A stretch of DNA of 64,000 bases. Origin: Flavobacterium seoulense (GTDB lineage: Bacteria > Bacteroidota > Bacteroidia > Flavobacteriales > Flavobacteriaceae). A model generated the notes under the pieces. The model was not told the origin of the DNA and searched no databases. It saw only the letters and a list, made by a program, of their open reading frames with translations. The position numbers and the translations under genes were made by a program. How positions within the stretch are numbered: the first letter of the stretch is position 1; each line of letters starts with the position of its first letter. This document shows positions 25,504 to 33,974 of the stretch, in pieces. The stretch lies in NCBI RefSeq assembly GCF_000695795.1, contig NZ_JNCA01000029.1:22001-86000 (forward strand), in the 5' to 3' direction.

Positions 25504-26793
25504 TTATCCTAAAAAGGCTTTCAATTCGTCATAAGTCTTGATTTTAGTACTTACTTTTTCTTTGTTCAGTACGCTTTCAATTTGAGTTGGAATAGGCAAT
25601 GTTATTCCTAAGGCTGGTTCTACCACATCTAAAAACTTGATAGGGTGCGCGGTTTCTAAGAAAACGCCAATAGCATTCGGGTAGTTTTCCAATTCTTTTT
25701 TCAAACCTAAATAACCTACTGCTCCGTGTGGTTCGGCAATGTAACCGTCGGTTTTGTAAATATTTTTTAGTGCTTCTAAAGTTTCTTCGTCATTATAAGT
25801 ATAAGAAGAGAAATCTTTTTTAAACTGCTCCAAATCATTTCCATACATTTCCTGAATACGGATAAAGTTACTTGGATTTCCTACGTCCATAGCGTTAGAA
25901 ATCGTAGCGATAGATGGTTTTGGATCGTATTTTCCGTCTACTAAAAATCTTGGAACGGTATCGTTAACATTCGTTGAAGCCACAAAATGAGTAACAGGTA
26001 AACCCATTTTTTTAGCGATGATTCCTGCGCAAATGTTTCCGAAATTTCCACTTGGACAAGAGAAAACCAATTCTTTCCCTTGTGATTTCAATGCTTTGTA
26101 AGCAAAGAAGAAATAAAACATTTGTGGCAACCAGCGTGCAATATTAATCGAGTTAGCCGAAGTCAGGTTTTTATGTGCTAAGCTTTCGTCTAAGAATGCT
26201 TTCTTCACCATATCCTGGCAATCGTCAAAAACACCGTCAACTTCCAATGCTTTGATGTTTTGTCCCAGCGTAGTTAATTGTCTTTCCTGAATATCGCTCA
26301 CTTTTCCGGAAGGGTAAAGAATAACCACTTCAACGCCTTGTACGGCAAGGAAACCGCTGGCAACAGCGCCTCCTGTGTCTCCGGAAGTAGCTACAAGAAC
26401 AGTATTCGTATTGTCTTTTTTATCTTTGTTAAAATAACCCAGACAACGAGACATAAAACGAGCTCCAACGTCCTTAAATGCCATAGTAGGCCCGTGGAAT
26501 AATTCAAGCGAATAGATTCCGTTTTCTACAGGAACTACTGGGAAATCAAAGCACAAAGTCTCTGAAATGATTTGTTTTAATGTCGATGCAGGGATTTCGT
26601 CTCCTACAAATTGTTGGATCGCTTCAAAAGCAATTTCCTCGTTAGTTAAGTTTTCGATATTGTCAAAAAACGATTTTGGAAGCGGTGTAATACTTTCCGG
26701 AAAATACAATCCTTTATCGGCTGCTAATCCCTGAATTACGGCTTCCTGAAAAGAAACTTTTGCTGCGTTATGGTTTAAACTGTAATATTTCAT
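25504..26793 (-). CDS. thrC: Threonine synthase
   Basis: A PLP enzyme of 429 residues that turns O-phosphohomoserine into threonine. It starts MKYYSLNHNAAKVSFQEAV and carries the PLP lysine in FHGPTMAFKDVGARFM, the phosphate-binding VATSGDTGGAVASGF, and the SGNFGNICAG loop. Length and order fit the shorter bacterial thrC class. It is the last gene of the thrA-thrB-thrC operon and is followed by a terminator. Confidence 0.97.
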   Translation of the reverse strand: MKYYSLNHNAAKVSFQEAVIQGLAADKGLYFPESITPLPKSFFDNIENLTNEEIAFEAIQQFVGDEIPASTLKQIISETLCFDFPVVPVENGIYSLELFHGPTMAFKDVGARFMSRCLGYFNKDKKDNTNTVLVATSGDTGGAVASGFLAVQGVEVVILYPSGKVSDIQERQLTTLGQNIKALEVDGVFDDCQDMVKKAFLDESLAHKNLTSANSINIARWLPQMFYFFFAYKALKSQGKELVFSCPSGNFGNICAGIIAKKMGLPVTHFVASTNVNDTVPRFLVDGKYDPKPSIATISNAMDVGNPSNFIRIQEMYGNDLEQFKKDFSSYTYNDEETLEALKNIYKTDGYIAEPHGAVGYLGLKKELENYPNAIGVFLETAHPIKFLDVVEPALGITLPIPTQIESVLNKEKVSTKIKTYDELKAFLG

Positions 26794-26812
26794 TTTATGC
26801 TATATTTTAGAA

Positions 26813-26847
26813 TCCCCACCCCAGCCCTCCCCAAAGGGGAGGGAGGT
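26813..26847. repeat. G/C-rich palindromic element, copy B
   Basis: The hairpin CCCTCCCC-AAA-GGGGAGGG is preceded by CCCCACCCCAG. It is the same element type as the copies at 16058-16090 and 26886-26916, in inverted orientation to the latter, within the thrB-thrC gap. Confidence 0.75.
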
Positions 26848-26885
26848 AAAACTGGGAATATCATTTACTATTATCGTTTATATTA

Positions 26886-26916
26886 AAGCCCCTCCTTCGG
26901 AGGGGTTGGGGAGGAA
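26886..26916. repeat. G/C-rich palindromic element, copy C
   Basis: CCCCTCC-TTC-GGAGGGG followed by TTGGGGAGGAA. It abuts the thrB stop. Copies B and C face each other 38 bases apart, so they could pair with each other in the transcript. Confidence 0.75.
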
Positions 26917-27837
26917 TTAAATTACTTTCATCCCCGTATCGTTCACCTTACACACATGAATTTCATACGGTAAATTGATTTCGTCGTAAACGGCGGTCAT
27001 GCCTTTGGCGATTTTTTCGGCGGTTTCTTTTCCTCTGCTTAACGCAAAAATAGAAGGTCCTGAACCTGAAATTCCTGAACCTAAAGCTCCGTTTTCTAAT
27101 GCTGATTGTTTGATTAAATCAAATCCCGGAATCAATACACTTCGTAACGGCTCAACGATTTCATCGTGTAATGAACGCCCGATTAGGTCGTAATCCTGAG
27201 TGTATAATCCTGCCACTAATCCGCCTACATTTCCCCATTGGGTAATGGCGCTTTTTAGCGAAACAGTTTGTTTTAATACCGAACGCGCATCGGATGTTTT
27301 TAATTCAATTTGCGGGTGAATTACAGTTGCGTACAATTCGTCCGGACTATCAATTTTGATAATATCCAAAGGATTTGAACTTCTTACCAATGTAAATCCG
27401 CCTAAAAGGGCAGGGGCAACATTATCAGCATGGGCGTTTCCTGAAGCCAGTTTTTCGCCTTGCATTGCAAATTTTACCAATTCTTTTCTGGAAAAAGGTC
27501 TACCTAATAATTCATTGGCAGCAAAAACCGCTCCCGCCGAACTAGCCGCCGAACTACCAATTCCACTTCCGGCCTTGATGTGTTTGTAAATTTCGATTTC
27601 GAAACCAAAATCGGCATCTACTTCTTCCAGCATCGCTAATAAAGCAACTCCTGAAACGTTTTTCTCAGTTTCCAAAGGTAAATTGGCACCTTCAATTTTA
27701 GTGATGCGAATGCCTTTTTCGGCTGTTTTTCGAACAATCATTTCGTCACCTACATTGTCTAAACACAATCCCAAAACGTCAAATCCGCAGGAAAGGTTGG
27801 CAATAGTTGCAGGACAAAATACTTTTACTTCATTCAT
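26917..27837 (-). CDS. thrB: Homoserine kinase
   Basis: A GHMP-family kinase of 306 residues that phosphorylates homoserine. It begins VKVFCPATIANLSCGFDVLG; the ATP-binding loop is AGSGIGSSAASSAGAVFAAN near residue 95; the C-terminal GSGISGSGPSIFALS is the third GHMP motif. It lies between thrA and thrC on one message, with palindromic repeats in both gaps. Confidence 0.97.
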   Translation of the reverse strand: MNEVKVFCPATIANLSCGFDVLGLCLDNVGDEMIVRKTAEKGIRITKIEGANLPLETEKNVSGVALLAMLEEVDADFGFEIEIYKHIKAGSGIGSSAASSAGAVFAANELLGRPFSRKELVKFAMQGEKLASGNAHADNVAPALLGGFTLVRSSNPLDIIKIDSPDELYATVIHPQIELKTSDARSVLKQTVSLKSAITQWGNVGGLVAGLYTQDYDLIGRSLHDEIVEPLRSVLIPGFDLIKQSALENGALGSGISGSGPSIFALSRGKETAEKIAKGMTAVYDEINLPYEIHVCKVNDTGMKVI

Positions 27838-27858
27838 TTTTTTATAGTTTCTCAGTTT

Positions 27859-27911
27859 CTAAGATTCTGAGTTCCTAAGTTTCTAAATTTTTTCTATTCT
27901 TAGAATCTTAG
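27859..27911. repeat. Inverted repeat in the thrA-thrB gap
   Basis: CTAAGATTCT (27859-27868) is matched by AGAATCTTAG (27902-27911), and both sit among loose copies of CTAAG/CTTAG (27850-27930). The whole gap can fold into an imperfect hairpin in the message. Confidence 0.6.
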
Positions 27912-27936
27912 CAGCTTAGTGACTTAGCAACTCCTT

Positions 27937-30384
27937 TTAAACATTTCCAATTCTGATTACATCGGCAAAAATTCCCGAAGCCGTAACCGCAGCTCCCGCA
28001 CCGGCACCTTTTATCAATAAAGGCTGATCTACATAACGATCAGTGTAGAATAAAACGATATTGTCTTTTCCTTCTAAATTGTAGAAAGGATGGTCTTTTG
28101 GAATAAATTGCAAGCCTACACTTGCTTTTTCATTCTCAAATTGCGCCACAAATTTCAATCTACTGTCTTTTTGTTTGGCTTCTGCCAAAATTCCTTCAAA
28201 ATGACTGTTGTATTCCACTAATGATTTGAAGAAATCCTCATTATTAGTTGTTGCCATGCAGGCAGCAGGTAAGAATGATTGGTTTTCAATATCTTCAATT
28301 TCCATTTGGTAACCGCTTTCGCGAATTAAGATCAGGATTTTTCTTGCTACGTCAATTCCGCTTAAGTCAATTTTTGGATCAGGCTCTGTAAATCCTTGTA
28401 CTCCTGCTTCTTTAACCACATCATGGAACGAGTTGTTTTCGTCAAAATTGTTAAAGATAAAGTTTAGGCTTCCTGATAAAACCGCCTGAATTTTGTGTAC
28501 TTTATCACCCGAAGCGATTAAGTTTTTAACCGTATCGATAATTGGTAATCCTGCACCAACATTCGTTTCAAACAAGAATGGGGCATTGTATTGTCTTGAT
28601 AATTTTTTCAGGTTTTTGTAATTGTCATACGCCGAAGCACAGGCAATTTTGTTACAAGTAACCACACCTACACTTTGTTTTAAGAAGTGCTCGTAAATAG
28701 CAGCAACATCAGCATTTGCAGTAATATCTACAAAAATAGAGTTACGTAAATTTAATGCGATTACTTTTTCGATAAATAATTCTCTGTTAGCAGTTTCTCC
28801 ATTATCAAGAGCTGTTTGCCAAGAATCTAAATCAATCGCATCGTCATCAAAGTGCATTTTTCTTGAATTAGATAACGCAATAACGCGAACATTGATTTTA
28901 AGATTTTCTTTTAAGAATTTCTTTTGCTGGTGGATTTGTTCGATGAATTTTTCACCTACATTACCCACACCCATCACGAACAAGTTTAATTGTTTAGTGT
29001 TTTCTTCAAAGAAATTTTCGTGCAAAGTATTCAAAGCTTTTTTAACGTCTCTTTCGTTAATTACCGCCGAGATATTTCTTTCAGAAGCACCCTGAGCAAT
29101 TGCGCGGATGTTTACGTTATTTTTACCCAAAGTACTAAACATTCTACCGCTTAGTCCCTGGTGATTTTTCATGTTTTCACCAACCAATGCAATGATGCAA
29201 AGGTTTTTCTCAACAATGCAGGAATCGATTTTGTTTTGAGCAATTTCGATTTCGAAAGCTTTGTTGATGGCATATTCAGCTGCTTCGGCATCACTAGTCA
29301 GGATTCCGATGCAGATAGAATGCTCTGATGAAGCTTGAGTGATAAAAATCACATTGATATTTACATTAGATAAAACTTCGAAAAGTCTTTTAGAAGAACC
29401 CGAAACACCAATCATTCCTGGACCTTCCAATGTAATCAAAGTAATATTGTCAATATGACTAATTCCTCTTGCCGGATTTCCATTTGAAGTAGAAACATTC
29501 GAAATAAAAGTTCCTTCAGCTTCCGGTTCAAAAGTATTCTTGATATGAATAGGAATGTTTTTTCTTAAAACAGGTTGGATTGTTGGCGGATACAACACCT
29601 TGGCACCAAAATGTGACAATTCCATTGCTTCCTGATACGAAATTGCAGCAATAGGTTGAGCTTGTTTTACAATTTTAGGATTAGCAGTAAACATCCCGTT
29701 TACATCAGTCCAGATTTCTAATTCAGTTGCATTTAATGCTCCAGCCATGATAGCTGCAGTATAATCAGATCCACCGCGGCCTAAAGTAGTATTGATTTCG
29801 TCAAGAGACGAAGCAATAAAACCAGGCATAACTACAACCTGAGAATCATTCGAACTAAAAAATGCAGTTGTTAATAAATTAGTAACTTCAAAATTTACGA
29901 TGGCTTTTCCGTAGTTGTTGTTTGTTTTAATCAACTCACGACTGTCTTTGTAACTACTATTTTTTAGATTTTGTTTTAAAGATTCGGCAATGATATAAGA
30001 TGAAAGTAATTCGCCAAAACTTAAAATAGTATCCGATGTTCTTGCTGATAATTCGCCCAAAAGGAAACATCCGTCCAGAATAGTTTCAAGGTGGTTGATG
30101 ATTCTTTTAATATGGCTTAATAAACCGCTTTGTTCACTTACAGGAATTAATTCTTTTAAAGCGTCTAAGTGTTTTTTCTCAATTTCAGCAACAATGTCTT
30201 TGTAAGTTTCATCATTAGAAGCTGCTTTTGAAGCTGCTAATTGCAATAAATCGGTTACTTTACTAAGAGCAGAAACAACTACAATAAGTTTGTCATTTTT
30301 AGCTTTGTTGAGAACAATATCTAAAACTAGTTTTATATTTTTTGCATTGGCTACCGAAGTTCCACCAAATTTTAATACTTTCAT
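27937..30384 (-). CDS. thrA: Bifunctional aspartokinase / homoserine dehydrogenase
   Basis: A fused enzyme of 815 residues for the first and third steps of the aspartate route to threonine. The aspartokinase part starts MKVLKFGGTSVANAKNI and includes VVVSALSKVTDLL and LGRGGSDYTAA. Central ACT regions (about 315-460) are likely sites for threonine feedback. The homoserine dehydrogenase part starts near NLFVMGVGNVGEKFIEQ (NAD(P)-binding) and includes GSLNFIF and GVQGFTEPDPKIDLSG(I)DVARK. It is the first structural gene of the thr operon, preceded by a Thr-rich leader peptide. Confidence 0.97.
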   Translation of the reverse strand: MKVLKFGGTSVANAKNIKLVLDIVLNKAKNDKLIVVVSALSKVTDLLQLAASKAASNDETYKDIVAEIEKKHLDALKELIPVSEQSGLLSHIKRIINHLETILDGCFLLGELSARTSDTILSFGELLSSYIIAESLKQNLKNSSYKDSRELIKTNNNYGKAIVNFEVTNLLTTAFFSSNDSQVVVMPGFIASSLDEINTTLGRGGSDYTAAIMAGALNATELEIWTDVNGMFTANPKIVKQAQPIAAISYQEAMELSHFGAKVLYPPTIQPVLRKNIPIHIKNTFEPEAEGTFISNVSTSNGNPARGISHIDNITLITLEGPGMIGVSGSSKRLFEVLSNVNINVIFITQASSEHSICIGILTSDAEAAEYAINKAFEIEIAQNKIDSCIVEKNLCIIALVGENMKNHQGLSGRMFSTLGKNNVNIRAIAQGASERNISAVINERDVKKALNTLHENFFEENTKQLNLFVMGVGNVGEKFIEQIHQQKKFLKENLKINVRVIALSNSRKMHFDDDAIDLDSWQTALDNGETANRELFIEKVIALNLRNSIFVDITANADVAAIYEHFLKQSVGVVTCNKIACASAYDNYKNLKKLSRQYNAPFLFETNVGAGLPIIDTVKNLIASGDKVHKIQAVLSGSLNFIFNNFDENNSFHDVVKEAGVQGFTEPDPKIDLSGIDVARKILILIRESGYQMEIEDIENQSFLPAACMATTNNEDFFKSLVEYNSHFEGILAEAKQKDSRLKFVAQFENEKASVGLQFIPKDHPFYNLEGKDNIVLFYTDRYVDQPLLIKGAGAGAAVTASGIFADVIRIGNV

Positions 30385-30454
30385 TTTGTTTGTTTTATTT
30401 TAAAAATGCAATATTTTATATACACCCAACATCTTTCTTCTAATAAAAAAGTAT

Positions 30455-30487
30455 GTATCAATCAGGATTATATGTAATGATGAATAC
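30455..30487 (-). terminator. Candidate thr attenuator hairpin
   Basis: On the minus strand GTATTCATCA (30487-30478) can pair with TGATTGATAC (30464-30455) apart from two central mismatches. ATACTTTTTT follows, giving a terminator-like T6 at 30450-30445. It overlaps a competing hairpin ACCCC-TTA-GGGGT (30498-30486) that contains the leader stop codon. Confidence 0.5.
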
Positions 30488-30489
30488 CC

Positions 30490-30576
30490 CTAAGGGGTAG
30501 TAGTAGTTGTAACAGAAATTGAAACCCAAATTTGAGTTGCTATCGGAGATTGATATGTAGTTCTGTTGTTTATCAT
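30490..30576 (-). CDS. Threonine-rich leader peptide of the thr operon
   Basis: A 28-codon frame on the minus strand, about 105 bases upstream of thrA. It starts MINNRTTYQSPIATQIWV and ends with the run SVTTTTTP before TAG: eight Thr and four Ile codons in all, with five consecutive Thr codons (ACA ACT ACT ACT ACC). A palindrome overlaps the stop and a hairpin with a T-run follows. This is the classic layout of ribosome-mediated attenuation, as for E. coli thrL, though the peptide sequence is different. The function is inferred. Confidence 0.8.
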   Translation of the reverse strand: MINNRTTYQSPIATQIWVSISVTTTTTP

Positions 30577-30585
30577 AAGAGTTCC

Positions 30586-30614
30586 CAAAAATACAGTTTT
30601 TTATAAAAAGCAAA
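30586..30614 (-). promoter_or_regulatory. Candidate promoter of the thr operon leader
   Basis: On the minus strand TTTG (30614-30611), 17 bases, then TATTTTTG (30593-30586) match the Bacteroidetes consensus. The expected start of transcription falls within a few bases of the leader ATG, giving an almost leaderless message. A second TATATTTG without a clear -33 box lies at 30663-30656. Confidence 0.55.
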
Positions 30615-31018
30615 AACCTTTATTGGGTTTTTGTGAAAAATTTTAAAAAAAAGAGCAAATATATAGTTTTACTGCGTCTAATTATAGTGATTTTCTTTTA
30701 ATTTTTTTGAATTAGTCCGTTTTTTGTGAAAATATTATTTTGATAATTTGTTGTATTAAGAAAATGTATAACTACATCAGGAATAAAAAAGATTTAGACC
30801 GAATATATTTTAGCATTTAAGAACCTCAATTTTTGTTTTTAGGAATTTGACAAATCAAATAGTTTAATTTTTAAAAGAAAGCAGTTTTTACGCACATTGT
30901 AGCATAAAGTATTTTCTGTTTTGGTTAATTTTTTATTTAAAAAAGAACAAATAGTCGAAAAAAACCACTGTAAGGCAGGATTAATTTTTGAAATAACTTT
31001 AACATGAAATAAAAAAAA

Positions 31019-31026
31019 GTATTTTT
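31019..31026 (+). promoter_or_regulatory. Candidate -7 box before the DUF47/pit operon
   Basis: TATTTTTG, a perfect TAnnTTTG, lies 24 bases before the ATG. A TTTA at 30997-31000, 18 bases upstream, could serve as the -33 element. Confidence 0.5.
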
Positions 31027-31050
31027 GCTATCTAAAAAATAAAGTAAAAA

Positions 31051-31695
31051 ATGTCAATAAACAGTATTTTCCAATTTTTAGTACCAAAGGATAAAAAATT
31101 CTTCCCACTTTTTGAAGAAGCTTCTAGTAATTTGATTGAATTGGCTTCTAATTTACATGAAGCTGTAAATCTTCCTTTGAAAGAAAGAGAAGTGCTTTTT
31201 CAAAAAATAGATGAATTAGAACAAAGAGGAGAAGACATTACGCGTCAGACAAATTTAGAGTTGAGTAGAAACTTTATTACTCCGTTTGACCGTGAAGATA
31301 TTCACTCACTGGTTACTTCTATTGATAATGTTGCCGATCGTTTGCATGGTGCATCAAGTATTATGCGTTTGTATCAGGTAGATAAGATTACTAAATCTAT
31401 TCGAAAATTGACAGAAATTAATCTTGAAGCTTGTCAGCATATTGAAGTTGCTGTAAAAGAATTGAGAGATTTTAAAAATGCTCATAAAATTAAAGCGGCT
31501 TGTGCTAAAATTTCGAAGTTAGAAAACAAATCGGATAATGTGTATAACAAAGCTGTTTTTGAAATTTTTGAAAACGAAACCGATGCTAAGAATATCATTA
31601 AATACAAAGAAGTATTGTCAATCTTAGAATCAGCTACTGATAAATGTAAAAGTGTAGCGAGTGTTTTAGAATCGATTTCGGTTAAGCATTCTTAA
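31051..31695 (+). CDS. DUF47 / PhoU-like Pit accessory protein
   Basis: A cytosolic all-helical protein of 214 residues of the DUF47 (PhoU-like) family: SIFQFLVPKDKKFFPLFEEA at the start, then repeated helices with TPFDREDIHSLVTSIDNVAD, the family's most conserved stretch. It lies 29 bases upstream of the PiT transporter gene and is thought to regulate it. This pairing is widespread. Confidence 0.93.
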   Translation: MSINSIFQFLVPKDKKFFPLFEEASSNLIELASNLHEAVNLPLKEREVLFQKIDELEQRGEDITRQTNLELSRNFITPFDREDIHSLVTSIDNVADRLHGASSIMRLYQVDKITKSIRKLTEINLEACQHIEVAVKELRDFKNAHKIKAACAKISKLENKSDNVYNKAVFEIFENETDAKNIIKYKEVLSILESATDKCKSVASVLESISVKHS

Positions 31696-31724
31696 ATTTA
31701 ATTTATTTTTTGAAGTAATCACTT

Positions 31725-33059
31725 ATGACTTTACTTATCACAATTATAGTTTTAGCACTTATTTTTGATTACATAAACGGTTTTCATGATGCTGCTAATG
31801 CTATTGCAACAGTTGTTGCTACAAAAGTATTGACTCCTTTTCAGGCGGTTGTCTGGGCTGCTTTCTTTAATTTTTTAGCTTATTGGGTCTTTGGTTTTGG
31901 GGTAGCCGATACTGTGGCAAAAACAGCGCACACTATTGATATTAATTTAACTGTTATTCTGGCGGGTGTTATTGCGGCAATTTGTTGGAATTTATTAACC
32001 TGGTGGTTAGGAATTCCGTCGAGTTCTTCGCATACTTTAATTGGTGGATTTGCCGGAGCTGCTATTGCTCATGCTATTTATATGCACGGTTTTTCAGATT
32101 ATACTGTGATTGAAGATGGGGTGACTGTTACAAGACATTGGTATAATATTGTAAACTGGTACGATCCCGGAAAACCAGGAGCGATGCCTACCGGAGTTGT
32201 TATAATTGTTGTTTTTATCTTTTTAGCACCTTTTTTAGGAGTTTTAGCTTCTTATTTAATTTCTATTTGGTTATTAAATGCAGCCAGAAAAAGTATTTAT
32301 CCAAAGATTTTTACGGTAGCTTTAATGATTGCTACAATTTGGTTTATCAGTAAAATGATTATCAATGACGTAGGTGAATCAAGATTTGAATCTCATTTTT
32401 GGAATGTAGCTTTTGATCCGCATAATATCAAATGGTTTTTAGTAGGTTTTATTATTCTTTCAGTAAGTTTATTTTGCTTGGTTTTTAGTAGTTTGAGTTA
32501 CCATCAATCAGAGAAAATGCTAAAAAAGATGCAATTGTTATCTTCGGCAGCATTTAGTTTAGGTCATGGAGGTAATGATTCTCAAAAAGTAATGGGTATT
32601 ATCGCAGCTGCAGTAATTGTTTATACGAATAGTGAAGGTGTGGATTTGAATGCTATGCCAACATGGTTGCGTGTGGCTTTACCGGAAGGTGAAACTCCGG
32701 GAATCATGCCTGAATGGATTCCGTTAGCCTGTTATTCTGCTATTGCTGCGGGAACTTTGAGTGGAGGTTGGAAAATTGTAAAAACAATGGGTTCTAAAAT
32801 TACCAAAGTAACTTCTTTTGAAGGTGTTGCGGCTGAAACAGCCGGAGCTTTAACCTTGTATTTTACAGAGCATTTAAAAATCCCGGTAAGTACAACGCAT
32901 ACTATTACAGGTTCTATTATTGGTGTTGGATTAACAAAACGTGTTTCGGCAGTACGCTGGGGAGTAACCGTAAGTTTGATTTGGGCATGGATTTTAACCA
33001 TTCCTATTTCAGCACTTTTAGCAGCAATTTGCTATTATGTATTGAATATTTTCTTGTAA
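31725..33059 (+). CDS. pit: PiT-family inorganic phosphate transporter
   Basis: An inner-membrane transporter of 444 residues that takes up phosphate (or metal phosphate) with a proton or cation. The duplicated signature is clear: NGFHDAANAIATVVATKVL near residue 20 and GHGGNDSQKVMG near residue 280, with PSSSSHTLIGG and VSTTHTITGSIIG in the two halves. About ten or more hydrophobic segments are seen. It forms an operon with the DUF47 gene and is followed by a terminator. Confidence 0.95.
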   Translation: MTLLITIIVLALIFDYINGFHDAANAIATVVATKVLTPFQAVVWAAFFNFLAYWVFGFGVADTVAKTAHTIDINLTVILAGVIAAICWNLLTWWLGIPSSSSHTLIGGFAGAAIAHAIYMHGFSDYTVIEDGVTVTRHWYNIVNWYDPGKPGAMPTGVVIIVVFIFLAPFLGVLASYLISIWLLNAARKSIYPKIFTVALMIATIWFISKMIINDVGESRFESHFWNVAFDPHNIKWFLVGFIILSVSLFCLVFSSLSYHQSEKMLKKMQLLSSAAFSLGHGGNDSQKVMGIIAAAVIVYTNSEGVDLNAMPTWLRVALPEGETPGIMPEWIPLACYSAIAAGTLSGGWKIVKTMGSKITKVTSFEGVAAETAGALTLYFTEHLKIPVSTTHTITGSIIGVGLTKRVSAVRWGVTVSLIWAWILTIPISALLAAICYYVLNIFL

Positions 33060-33078
33060 AAAAGAATCAAAATATGCT

Positions 33079-33104
33079 AAGCCATCTGATATTTCAGATG
33101 GCTT
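33079..33104 (+). terminator. Terminator after pit
   Basis: Eleven-base arms AAGCCATCTGA / TCAGATGGCTT around TATT, followed by TTCTTTTT. Confidence 0.85.
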
Positions 33105-33125
33105 TTCTTTTTAAAAAATGTTATT

Positions 33126-33974
33126 ATGTTGTATTTGTTGTTGAGTGTAATTTGTAGTGTTGCTGTAGGTGTAATTTTTAAAGTTGCCCGTAAATGGCCT
33201 ATAGATGCAAAGCAAATAGTATTGTTTAATTATTTCTTTGCGCTATTACTGTGTTATACGGTTTTCTCTCCCAATTTAGAAGCAGTTACTACTGATGCAC
33301 CATTTTTGTTGTATGTGAGTTTAGGTATTTTATTGCCTGTGGTATTTTTGTTTTTAATTTATTCGATTAAAAATATAGGAATTGTAAAGACCGATGCAGC
33401 TCAAAGATTATCCCTTTTTGTGTCTATTGTAGCGGCTTGGTTGCTTTTTAAAGAAGTGTTTTCGATTACCAAACTAATCGGAATCACAATTGGTTTTCTG
33501 GCTTTATTTTGTGTTTTGTATAAAACTGCAGATACTACAAAATCAGATTTAAAATATCCTGTTTTAGTTTTTTTTGGTTTCGGATTTATTGATATTCTAT
33601 TCAAAAAAGTAGCTGCTTTTACGGCCGTTCCTTACACTACTTCTTTGTTTGTAATTTTTAGTATTGCCTTGTTTTTTATGATTTGTGCAGTGTTGTATGA
33701 AATGATAATTAGTAAAAAACAATTCGATATTAAGAATCTTGTTTTTGGTTTTTTAGTAGGCTGTTTTAATTTTGGAAATATATTATTTTATTTAAAGGCA
33801 CACCAAGCTTTTTCCTCTAATCCATCCACTGTTTTTGCAGGAATGAATATGGGAGTTATCTTGCTAGGAAGTATTGTAGGTATAATTATTTTTAAAGAAA
33901 AATTATCAAAACTGAATTTTTTCGGTTTAGTTTTGGCTCTTCTTTCGATACTTTTTATTGTTCTTTCTGTTTAG
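33126..33974 (+). CDS. EamA/DMT-type transporter
   Basis: A membrane protein of 282 residues with about ten hydrophobic segments in two similar halves, as in drug/metabolite transporters. AAQRLSLFVSIVAAWLLFKE in the first half and GSIVGIIIFKEKLSKLNFFG in the second are typical EamA closings. The substrate is unknown. Its last 20 bases overlap the 3' end of the convergent RimB-RimK gene. Confidence 0.85.
   Translation: MLYLLLSVICSVAVGVIFKVARKWPIDAKQIVLFNYFFALLLCYTVFSPNLEAVTTDAPFLLYVSLGILLPVVFLFLIYSIKNIGIVKTDAAQRLSLFVSIVAAWLLFKEVFSITKLIGITIGFLALFCVLYKTADTTKSDLKYPVLVFFGFGFIDILFKKVAAFTAVPYTTSLFVIFSIALFFMICAVLYEMIISKKQFDIKNLVFGFLVGCFNFGNILFYLKAHQAFSSNPSTVFAGMNMGVILLGSIVGIIIFKEKLSKLNFFGLVLALLSILFIVLSV

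Larger units (their letters stand above)
30385..31050. other. thr operon leader and divergent regulatory region
   Basis: This 666-base gap separates the divergent thr operon and DUF47/pit genes. The first 230 bases hold the thr leader peptide, attenuator hairpins and promoter (listed separately). The right end holds a promoter for the DUF47 gene. The middle (about 30665-30980) is very AT-rich, and I see no gene or strong structure in it. Confidence 0.7.

Noticed and set aside
30611..30633. Hairpin CAAAAACC/GGTTTTTG as the thr attenuator terminator
   Set aside because: It lies upstream of the leader start codon and overlaps the -33 box, so it cannot act as the attenuator for this leader.
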